In this document: in pieces, positions 1 to 5,709 of the stretch
Layout: each line of letters begins with the position of its first letter
Numbering within the stretch: position 1 is the stretch's first letter
From: Candidatus Aminicenantes bacterium RBG_13_64_14
GTDB taxonomy: Bacteria > Acidobacteriota > Aminicenantia > Aminicenantales > Saccharicenantaceae
Direction: 5' to 3'
Assembly: GCA_001773855.1 (NCBI GenBank)
Contig: MEXZ01000151.1
Location: 1-5,999 of the forward strand
DNA: 5,999 nt
Notes under the pieces: generated by a model
Database searches by the model: none
Told to the model about the DNA's origin: nothing
What the model saw: only the letters and a program-made list of their open reading frames with translations
Translations under genes and position numbers: made by a program

Positions 1-23
1 CGATCAGGATTGGAAGCCCGTAT

Positions 24-47
24 CGGTCCGGTAGGACTGCGCTTTTT
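24..47 (+). terminator. Weak intrinsic-terminator-like hairpin, plus strand
   Basis: CGGTCC (24-29), loop GGTA, GGACTG (34-39) form a 6-bp stem with one G-U, then three bases and TTTTT (43-47). The orientation would end a plus-strand gene entering from the left; the frame GAT CAG GAT TGG ... ends at TAG 32-34 inside the stem and could be that gene's last ten codons, but this is too short to judge. The stem is short and the T-run modest. Confidence 0.3.
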
Positions 48-49
48 GT

Positions 50-742
50 TCACGGGACCGACGATACCGCCGCTTTCACTCTGTCCATGAGCTCGGGTAT
101 CTTTTCCACCGTCAGGCCGGTGACGGAGATGGGCTCATGGAAGGTGATTTGGACGGGCCCTTTCCGGACGAACCACTGCCCGCGCGGCATCAGCTCGTAG
201 GTTCCCTTGACCGATACGGGAACGATCGGCGCCCCGCTCTCAAAGGCCAGGAAGAAGCCGCCTCTCCGGAACCGCAGCAGTTTCCCGTCGAAGCTCCGCG
301 TGCCCTCGGGATAGATGAGGAATGAATACCCTTTCTCTTTGATCCAATGCGCGGCCCGGGCGATGCTCCTTCTCCCCGCACCGGCGCCTTCCCCGTCCAG
401 TGGCACGTAGCCGGAAAACCGCATGCCCAGCCCTAAGATGGGGGTGCGGAAGACGAACCTCTTGACGATCACCCGGGCCGGCCGGTCGAGGATGGTCATC
501 AGAAGAGGGCCGTCCAGGAAGCTCAGGTGGTTGGACATGAAGACGTAGGGAATCCCGCGGTCGAGCCGGTCGAGCCCGGTGACCACGAGGTCTATGCCGA
601 GGATGCTGCGGCCGACCCGCATCATCCACGCCCCGTAGACGAGGAAGGCGTCCCGCAGCCCGAAGAGCGTGCACACGAGAAGAACTGGAATGGCGAGAAC
701 CGTCAGGATGAGAAAAACGAGGACGAGGATGGCGTTGCGCAT
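50..742 (-). CDS. plsC: 1-acyl-sn-glycerol-3-phosphate acyltransferase (PlsC/LPLAT family)
   Basis: 230 aa, a usual length for PlsC. The family transfers an acyl chain to the sn-2 position of lysophosphatidate, giving phosphatidate for membrane phospholipids, at the inner face of the cytoplasmic membrane. Seen in the sequence: a hydrophobic N-terminal segment (about residues 4-28); the catalytic HX4D motif as NHLSFLD (His72, Asp77); block II around KRFVFRTPILG (94-104); GYVPLDG (111-117); block III as YPEGTRS (144-150), which binds the glycerol phosphate; and block IV IVPVSVKG (173-180). All four LPLAT blocks are intact. The ATG at 742 keeps the membrane anchor. No Shine-Dalgarno precedes it, and a strong extended -10 lies 11 nt upstream, so the mRNA leader must be very short. 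The gene is divergent from the sulfatase-TPR gene. The acyltransferase family is secure; lysophosphatidate as the exact acceptor is inferred, because LPLAT paralogues with other acceptors look alike. Confidence 0.93.
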   Translation of the reverse strand: MRNAILVLVFLILTVLAIPVLLVCTLFGLRDAFLVYGAWMMRVGRSILGIDLVVTGLDRLDRGIPYVFMSNHLSFLDGPLLMTILDRPARVIVKRFVFRTPILGLGMRFSGYVPLDGEGAGAGRRSIARAAHWIKEKGYSFLIYPEGTRSFDGKLLRFRRGGFFLAFESGAPIVPVSVKGTYELMPRGQWFVRKGPVQITFHEPISVTGLTVEKIPELMDRVKAAVSSVP

Positions 743-753
743 AAGGAAGTCCG

Positions 754-762
754 ATTATAGCA
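754..762 (-). promoter_or_regulatory. Extended -10 promoter of the plsC gene
   Basis: Read on the minus strand, 762-754 is TGCTATAAT, a perfect TATAAT (759-754) preceded by the TGn extended -10 element. No good -35 lies 16-18 nt upstream (only GGTTTT/GTTTTC), which an extended -10 can tolerate. The predicted start is near 747, about 5 nt before the ATG. Matches are read directly from sequence; activity is inferred. Confidence 0.6.
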
Positions 763-773
763 CAAGCCCTGAC

Positions 774-803
774 TTGAAAACCCCGCTTTACAGGTGGTAC
801 ATT
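774..803 (+). promoter_or_regulatory. Candidate sigma70 promoter of the sulfatase-TPR gene
   Basis: TTGAAA (774-779), an 18-nt spacer, then TACATT (798-803), a 4/6 match to TATAAT. Transcription would start near 810-811, at the ATG itself. The -35 box overlaps the place where a plsC -35 would lie, so the two divergent promoters may compete for polymerase. A competing reading takes AGGTGG at 792-797 as a ribosome binding site, 7 nt before a GTG at 805; that needs a start site further upstream. The two readings exclude each other. Confidence 0.35.
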
Positions 804-810
804 GGTGACG

Positions 811-2925
811 ATGAAAAGAATCATTCAGACCGCAGGTTTCGTTCTCGTCTCGTTCCTGGGCCTGCTGGCACTATCTGCCCGGGCCGGCGGTGCAGAGCTC
901 AACCTCCTCCTGGTGACGGTCGACACCCTGCGGCCGGACAGGCTGAGCTGCTACAGTCCGAAACACCTGGAAACCCCGCGGATCGACGCCCTGGCGGCGA
1001 AAGGCGTCCTCTTCGAACGGGCGTTCGCCCACGATCCGATAACCCTCGCCTCGCACGCGAACATCCTTCTAGGAATGACCTCTCTGGCCCACGGCGTCTC
1101 TGAAAACAGCCTGTCCATCGTGGCCCCGGATTACCTGACCCTGGCCGAACTTCTCAAGGACCGCGGCTACGCCACGGGCGCTTTCGTCAGCGCGTTTCCC
1201 CTGGATTCACGCTTCGGCCTGAATCAGGGTTTCGACGTGTACGACGATTCTTATCCGGCAAAACCGACATCCCAAGGGCTTTTCTCGGAGCGTCCGGCGG
1301 AAAAGACCATCACCGCCGCGCTGGAATGGCTCTCCGATAAGAAGGGTCCATGGTTCTGCTGGATCCACCTCTGGGACCCCCACGCGCCTTACGCGGCCCC
1401 CGAACCTTACGCCAGCCGGTTCATGGACAAGCCTTATGCCGGCGAGGTGGCTTACGTTGACGCGGAACTGGGACGGCTGCTCGACGAACTCGGCCGAAAA
1501 GGAATGATCGGGCAGACAGTCATCGTGCTGACGGCCGACCACGGCGAGTCCCTGGGCGAGCACGGCGAGATGACCCATGGCTATTTCGCCTACAATTCGA
1601 CGCTCTGGGTGCCCCTCGTCATTGCCGCCCCGGGGGCCAAAGCCGCCAGGGTGAAGGACGATGTCAGCCATGTGGATATTTTCCCGACCGTTTGCGACCT
1701 GCTCGCGGTCGATAAGCCGTCATCCCTCCATGGTGATTCCCTTGCGCCGTTCCTGAAGGGTAAAACGCGGAAGACCCGGCCGATCTACTTCGAGTCGCTG
1801 GATGCCTACCTGAACAGAGGGTGGGCGCCCGTCCGAGGCGTCATCGAGAACGGGAAAAAATACATCGAGTCGCCGATCCCCGAGCTCTACGACCTGGAGA
1901 GCGATTTCGGCGAGGAGAAAAACCTGGCCGCGGCCGAGAACCTTTCCCCGTACAAAAAAAGGCTGCGGGAGGTCATGGATCTCGGCGCCTCGCCCCTTCT
2001 GGCGCAGGCGGGCCGGCAGACGACCGACCGCGAAACGAAGGAACGGCTGCGCAGCCTGGGCTACGCGGCTTCTCGTGCCGCCCAGACCAAGGCCACTTAC
2101 GGCCCCGAAGACGATCTCAAAACGCTCCTCCCCTTCGAACAGAAGACGGACCTCGCCTCCCAACTCCAGAAGCAGGGACGGCTGGCCGAGAGCGTCCGCC
2201 TCCTCGAAGACGTCATCAAGGAGAGGAAGGACTTCGGCAAGGCCTATGACCAGCTTTTCGAGATCTACCGGTCGCAGGGCCTGCTCGACGACGGCCTCCA
2301 GGTCCTCGAAAGGGCCTTCACCGCCAATCCCGGCAATTACCTGATCGTCTCGGGATATGGGATCGCCCTTGTCAAGAACGGGATGGACCGCAAGGGCGCC
2401 GAAATCCTGGAGAAGGCCCTGGGCCTTTATGATCGGGACGCGACGGCCTGGAACTCCCTCGGCGTGGCCTACGGGAAGACGGGCGATTTCGAAAAGGCAC
2501 GTGCAGCGTTCTCCAGGGCATTGGCCCTGGCGCCGGACGACGCGCTTTTCAACGACAACGTCGGCTCATTCCACGTGACGGTGGCCCTGAAGACCAAAAA
2601 CCCTGAGGCGGCCCGGGAGTCCATCGGATATTTCGAAAAGGCTATCGCCGCCGACTCGAGTCTGGCCCCCGCCTACAACGGCCTGGGCGGCGCCCTCAGG
2701 ATCCTGGGCCGAAATGACGAGGCCATCAAGAACTGGGAAAAGGCCGTCGAGCTCGATCCGAGCTTCGCTTTCGCCGCCTATAACCTGGCCGTGGCCTACC
2801 TGGAGAAGGGGGACAAGGCCAAAGCCCTCGAGAATTGCCAGAAGTATCTCCTCATCAGAGGCCGAAGCATCACCGCGGAAGAGCGGAAAGAGATCAACGC
2901 CCTCATCCAGAAGATCAAAGGGTAA
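811..2925 (+). CDS. Exported sulfatase/alkaline-phosphatase-fold protein with C-terminal TPR domain
   Basis: 704 aa from ATG 811; in-frame GTG 805 and TTG 802 are alternative starts (positions below count from TTG 802, total 707). A signal peptide covers 4-28, with a basic MKR, a hydrophobic core and A-R-A as a likely cleavage site. The sulfatase-type catalytic domain (about 33-400) shows VTVDTLRPD (Asp41, metal), the nucleophile segment TLASH (81-85) followed by an HGV motif, WDPHAPY (His194), TADHGES (Asp246, His247) and HVDIFPT (His290). A linker with RLRSLGY (415-421) leads to about seven TPRs (449-685), ending in a helical tail. Thr81 occupies the position of the Cys or Ser that becomes formylglycine in true sulfatases, so hydrolysis of sulfate esters is doubtful; a phosphatase, phosphodiesterase or phosphotransferase role is possible. 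TPRs usually bind peptides or proteins. It probably acts in the periplasm or outside the cell. Domain assignment is secure; the substrate is unknown. Confidence 0.9.
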   Translation: MKRIIQTAGFVLVSFLGLLALSARAGGAELNLLLVTVDTLRPDRLSCYSPKHLETPRIDALAAKGVLFERAFAHDPITLASHANILLGMTSLAHGVSENSLSIVAPDYLTLAELLKDRGYATGAFVSAFPLDSRFGLNQGFDVYDDSYPAKPTSQGLFSERPAEKTITAALEWLSDKKGPWFCWIHLWDPHAPYAAPEPYASRFMDKPYAGEVAYVDAELGRLLDELGRKGMIGQTVIVLTADHGESLGEHGEMTHGYFAYNSTLWVPLVIAAPGAKAARVKDDVSHVDIFPTVCDLLAVDKPSSLHGDSLAPFLKGKTRKTRPIYFESLDAYLNRGWAPVRGVIENGKKYIESPIPELYDLESDFGEEKNLAAAENLSPYKKRLREVMDLGASPLLAQAGRQTTDRETKERLRSLGYAASRAAQTKATYGPEDDLKTLLPFEQKTDLASQLQKQGRLAESVRLLEDVIKERKDFGKAYDQLFEIYRSQGLLDDGLQVLERAFTANPGNYLIVSGYGIALVKNGMDRKGAEILEKALGLYDRDATAWNSLGVAYGKTGDFEKARAAFSRALALAPDDALFNDNVGSFHVTVALKTKNPEAARESIGYFEKAIAADSSLAPAYNGLGGALRILGRNDEAIKNWEKAVELDPSFAFAAYNLAVAYLEKGDKAKALENCQKYLLIRGRSITAEERKEINALIQKIKG

Positions 2926-2992
2926 AGCGGCGGCCTTCGTTCGGGAGGGGCGGCTGGAATCGTCGGAATTCGCGGAAGTCAGGGAAAACGAA

Positions 2993-3065
2993 TGACCCGT
3001 GTAGGACTCGAACCTACAACCCACAGATTAAGAGTCTGTTGCTCTACCAATTGAGCTAACGGGCC
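2993..3065 (-). tRNA. tRNA-Lys (anticodon CTT)
   Basis: A full 73-nt cloverleaf can be folded by eye. The acceptor stem GGCCCGT pairs with ACGGGTC (one G-U), with discriminator A73 at 2993. The D-arm is GCTC...GAGC with TTGGTAGA. The anticodon stem ACAGA/TCTGT holds loop CTCTTAA, giving anticodon CTT at 3032-3030, which reads the Lys codon AAG. The T arm carries the canonical GGTTCGAGTCC core. The next bases are TT, so the 3' CCA is not encoded and must be added by the CCA-adding enzyme. The gene stands alone, between the ends of two converging protein genes, with its own promoter just upstream. Confidence 0.97.
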
Positions 3066-3079
3066 GAAAAATCCCCTCT

Positions 3080-3108
3080 AGTTTAGATGAGTCGGGTCGC
3101 CTTGTCAA
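3080..3108 (-). promoter_or_regulatory. Sigma70-type promoter of tRNA-Lys
   Basis: On the minus strand, a perfect TTGACA (3108-3103), a 17-nt spacer, and TAAACT (3085-3080, 4/6 match). The predicted start at about 3073 leaves an 8-nt leader before the tRNA 5' end, to be removed by RNase P. A strong promoter this close to a stable RNA gene fits expectation. The S9 peptidase gene ends only 21 bp upstream (stop codon at 3130-3132), so some read-through into the tRNA is also possible. Confidence 0.75.
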
Positions 3109-3129
3109 ACGCCGCGGAAACCGTTGATT

Positions 3130-5292
3130 CTACTCCTTGATCCCGGCCAGGTTGAACATGAAAGCGTACTCCATGGCCGTTTGTTTCAGCCTCCGGAAGC
3201 GGCCGCTCACGCCGCCGTGCCCGCCCTCCATGTTCGTCCAGAGCAGGAGCGGGTTCTCGTCCGTCTTCATGGCCCGCAGTTTGGCCACCCACTTGGCCGG
3301 CTCGAAATACTGCACCTGGGAGTCCTGCCAGCCCGTGGTGACGAGCAGGGCCGGGTAATTCTTGGCCTCGACCTGGTCATAGGGGGAATAGGAGAGCATA
3401 TAGTCGTAGTATTCCTTGACCTCGGGATTCCCCCACTCGTCGAACTCGCCCGTCGTCAGCGGAATGCTCTTGTCGAGCATGGTCGTGATGACGTCGACGA
3501 AGGGGACGCCGGCGACGACGCCCTTGAAGAGGTCGGGCCGCAGATTGACCACGGCGCCCATGAGAAGCCCGCCCGCGCTGCCGCCGTTGGCGAAGAGCAG
3601 GCCGGGTTTCGTGAACTTCTGGGCGACGAGGTAGTCGCCGCAGTCGACGAAGTCCGTGAACGTGTTCTTTTTCTTTAGGAGCTTGCCGTCCTCGTACCAG
3701 GCCCGGCCCAGCTCCTGCCCGCCCCGGATATGGGCGATGGCGTAGACGAAGCCCCGGTCGAGCAGGCTCAGGCGCGCCGAGCTGAAGCCGGCGTCGGTGC
3801 TCGCCCCGTACGAACCGTAGCCATAGAGAAGGCAGGGATTGGCGCCGTTCTTGACCAGTCCTTTTCTATAGACGAGCGAGATGGGCACCTTGACGCCGTC
3901 GCGGGCCACGGCATAGTGCCGCTCGGCCTGATAGTTCGCGGCGTCGAAGCCGCCGAGGACCTCCTCCTGCTTGAGGAGCTTCTTCTCGTGCGTGACCATG
4001 TTGTAGTCGAAGGTGGACGAGGGCGTCGTCAGGGACGTGTAGCCATAACGGAGCCACTCGGTGTCGAACTCGGGGTTGGTCGAGATACGGGCGCTATAGG
4101 TCTCCTCGCCGAAATCCAAATAATGTTCGGCGCTCTTGTCCCAGGGCATGACCCGGATCTGGATGAGGCCGCTCTTCCTCTCCTCGAGGACGAGGGCGCC
4201 TTTGAACATCTCGAAGCCCTCGAAATAGACGTCGTCACGGTTCGGGATGAGCTCGACCCAGTCGGCCTTGCCCGACTTGTCCAGGGCCGCCGTCATCAGC
4301 CGGAAGTTCCTGGCGCCCATGTTGGTGCGGACGTAGAACTTGTCCTGGTAGTGGTCGACGTCGTATTCGAGATCCCGCTCCCGCGCCTGGAAAACCTTGA
4401 ATTCGGCCGCGGGCTTATCGGCAGGGATGAACCGGTACTCGTTCGAGAGCGTGCTCGACGAGGCAATGAAGATGTACTTCTTGGACTTGGTCTTGTACGC
4501 CCCGACGTTGAAGGTTTCGTCGGCTTCATGGAAGACGAGGGTGTCGGACCCGACCGGAGTCCCCAGGACGTGCCGGAAGATCTTCTGGGGCCGGAGGGTG
4601 GTGTCGTCGATCTGGGTGTAGAAGACCGTCTTGTCGTCGTTGGCCCAGGCCGCGGAGCCCGTCGTGTTGACGATGGCGTCGGGCAGGATCTCGCCCGTGG
4701 CCAGGTTCTTGAACTGGAGGGTGTACTTCCTGCGGCTGACCGTGTCCACGCCGAACGAGAGGAGCATGTTGTTCGAGCTCACGGACAAGCCGCCGACGGA
4801 GTAATAATTGTGCCCCTGGGCCATCTCGTTGACGTTGAGGAGGACTTCCTCGGCGCCCTCGAGACTGCCTTTCTTCCGGCAATAGACGGGATAGTCCTTC
4901 CCCTCCTCGTTGCGCGAATAGTAATAGTAGCCCTCGGAGCGGTAGGGCACGGAGAGGTCGGTCTGCTTGATCCGGCCGACGATCTCGTTGTAGAGCTTTT
5001 CCCGGAGGGCCTCGGTGGGCTTCAATACGGCCTGGGTGTAGGCGTTCTCGGCCTTGAGGTAGTCGATGACCTTGGGGTTTTCCCGCTCGTTGAGCCAGTA
5101 ATAATTATCGACCCGGGTGTGGCCGTGGATGGTCAATTCCTTGGGGATGATCTCGGCCATGGGTGGCTTGAGACCGCCCGCCGCCTCGCCGGCCGGCTTG
5201 CACGCGATCGCGGAGAGAGAGAACGCTGCGGCCAAGCCGAGGATGAGGAAAAGAGAAGTCAGTTTACCGAGTGAACGTTTAAGAATCTTCAT
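3130..5292 (-). CDS. Exported S9A prolyl oligopeptidase family protein (oligopeptidase B-like), probable lipoprotein
   Basis: 720 aa. Family members cleave short peptides; oligopeptidase B cuts after Arg/Lys, prolyl oligopeptidase after Pro. Residues 1-30 form a signal sequence (KILKRSLGK, then a hydrophobic core) ending SAIAC, so Cys31 is a plausible lipidation site, though Ala at -3 is weaker than Leu. The S9 N-terminal domain starts at about 42, with the characteristic DNYYWLNER (62-70) near its start; a seven-bladed beta-propeller spans about 115-440. The alpha/beta-hydrolase domain (about 450-716) has LLYGYGSYG (488-496), HIRGGQELGRAWYEDGK (521-537), GGSAGG with nucleophile Ser572, Asp657 in GWQDSQV and His692 in EGGHGG. 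The triad is complete. The GGSAGG and GWQDSQVQYFEPAKW segments resemble oligopeptidase B more than Pro-specific enzymes; cleavage specificity remains inferred. It probably acts in the periplasm or at a membrane surface. Start ATG 5292 is backed by a strong Shine-Dalgarno and promoter. Confidence 0.94.
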   Translation of the reverse strand: MKILKRSLGKLTSLFLILGLAAAFSLSAIACKPAGEAAGGLKPPMAEIIPKELTIHGHTRVDNYYWLNERENPKVIDYLKAENAYTQAVLKPTEALREKLYNEIVGRIKQTDLSVPYRSEGYYYYSRNEEGKDYPVYCRKKGSLEGAEEVLLNVNEMAQGHNYYSVGGLSVSSNNMLLSFGVDTVSRRKYTLQFKNLATGEILPDAIVNTTGSAAWANDDKTVFYTQIDDTTLRPQKIFRHVLGTPVGSDTLVFHEADETFNVGAYKTKSKKYIFIASSSTLSNEYRFIPADKPAAEFKVFQARERDLEYDVDHYQDKFYVRTNMGARNFRLMTAALDKSGKADWVELIPNRDDVYFEGFEMFKGALVLEERKSGLIQIRVMPWDKSAEHYLDFGEETYSARISTNPEFDTEWLRYGYTSLTTPSSTFDYNMVTHEKKLLKQEEVLGGFDAANYQAERHYAVARDGVKVPISLVYRKGLVKNGANPCLLYGYGSYGASTDAGFSSARLSLLDRGFVYAIAHIRGGQELGRAWYEDGKLLKKKNTFTDFVDCGDYLVAQKFTKPGLLFANGGSAGGLLMGAVVNLRPDLFKGVVAGVPFVDVITTMLDKSIPLTTGEFDEWGNPEVKEYYDYMLSYSPYDQVEAKNYPALLVTTGWQDSQVQYFEPAKWVAKLRAMKTDENPLLLWTNMEGGHGGVSGRFRRLKQTAMEYAFMFNLAGIKE

Positions 5293-5303
5293 GGTTGAGG
5301 TGC

Positions 5304-5309
5304 CCTCCT
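5304..5309 (-). promoter_or_regulatory. Shine-Dalgarno of the S9 peptidase gene
   Basis: Minus-strand AGGAGG (within TTAGGAGGG), a full anti-SD core match, 11 nt before ATG 5292. The spacing is slightly long. It fixes the start and so the N-terminal signal sequence. It is the only clear strong Shine-Dalgarno in the window. Confidence 0.8.
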
Positions 5310-5336
5310 AAGGGAATTCGCGGACCGGGAAGAATT

Positions 5337-5365
5337 ACCCTATCATCCGTCCCCACCGATGTCAA
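5337..5365 (-). promoter_or_regulatory. Candidate sigma70 promoter of the S9 peptidase gene
   Basis: On the minus strand, a perfect TTGACA (5365-5360), a 17-nt spacer ending in TGA, and TAGGGT (5342-5337, weak 3/6). The TGA just before the hexamer gives a TGn extended -10. Predicted start near 5330, giving a leader of about 38 nt with the Shine-Dalgarno inside it. The -35 overlaps an in-frame upstream ATG (5359) of the Smr reading frame, which argues that this ATG is not the real Smr start. Confidence 0.6.
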
Positions 5366-5399
5366 TCTTGGCGCGCTATCCAGGACGGCCGGTTTGGAT

Positions 5400-5405
5400 T
5401 AAAAT
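5400..5405 (+). promoter_or_regulatory. Possible -10 element just before the Smr gene
   Basis: TAAAAT (5/6 match to TATAAT) ends 7 nt before ATG 5413, which would place the transcript start at or next to the start codon. No TTGACA-like box is visible 16-19 nt upstream and no TGn precedes it, so the call rests on the hexamer, its position and the lack of a Shine-Dalgarno. Confidence 0.3.
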
Positions 5406-5412
5406 AGTTTTG

Positions 5413-5703
5413 ATGAGCCCCAAACTTGACGAAGACCCCGTGGAATTCCCCATCGACGGCGTCCTCGACCTCCATGCGTTCAGCCCCAAGGACGTCAAGG
5501 ACCTCGTCCCCGGGTACATCGAGGAGTGCCTGCGCCGGGGGATCATGGAACTGCGCATCATCCACGGCAAGGGCACCGGCACGCTCAAGAGCATCGTCCA
5601 TGGCCTACTCGAAAAAAATCCCCATGTGGCGGGTTTCAAGGACTCCGGTATGGGCGGCGGCGGCTGGGGCGCCACCGAAGTGCGGCTCCGGACCCCGCGG
5701 TAA
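5413..5703 (+). CDS. Stand-alone Smr-domain protein
   Basis: 96 aa from ATG 5413. The Smr domain (MutS2 C-terminal type) covers nearly the whole protein. Seen: LDLH (18-21), the conserved LDxH motif; a helix about 25-42; RIIHGKGTGTLK (48-59), the HGxGxG-type core; and GGGGWGATEVRL (81-92), the final glycine-rich strand. Known Smr domains bind or nick branched DNA or act as RNA endonucleases in ribosome or mRNA quality control; which applies here cannot be told. There is no MutS ATPase part, so this is a small Smr protein and not MutS2. An in-frame ATG at 5359 would add 18 residues (MSILARYPGRPVWIKIVL), but that stretch is not Smr-like and overlaps the divergent promoter, so I prefer 5413. No Shine-Dalgarno is evident at either start. 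The gene is divergent from the peptidase gene and convergent with the DUF5916 gene. Confidence 0.88.
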   Translation: MSPKLDEDPVEFPIDGVLDLHAFSPKDVKDLVPGYIEECLRRGIMELRIIHGKGTGTLKSIVHGLLEKNPHVAGFKDSGMGGGGWGATEVRLRTPR

Positions 5704-5709
5704 GCTTTC

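Noticed and set aside
240..824. A 194-codon minus-strand frame overlapping plsC and the intergenic region
   Set aside because: It is a shifted frame of plsC with Arg/Pro/His-rich composition; the plsC frame carries all four acyltransferase motifs.
2926..2992. Terminator for the sulfatase-TPR gene
   Set aside because: The 67-bp spacer has no strong hairpin followed by a T-run; I see no intrinsic terminator in either direction there.
2993..3065. tRNA-Lys as an integration site for a mobile element
   Set aside because: No partial copy of the tRNA 3' end, integrase or other mobile gene is visible in the window, and the neighbours look like core genes.
3730..5274. A 514-codon open frame on the plus strand, antisense to the S9 peptidase gene
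   Set aside because: It lies wholly within a gene with a complete catalytic triad, has low-complexity Gly/Val/Glu/Leu/Asp-rich composition typical of antisense frames in GC-rich genes, and shows no recognisable domain.
2965..5324. The 12-mer GGAATTCGCGGA occurs at 2965-2976 and 5313-5324 in intergenic DNA
   Set aside because: One or two shared 12-mers are expected by chance in a window this size; the flanks do not match and the contexts differ.
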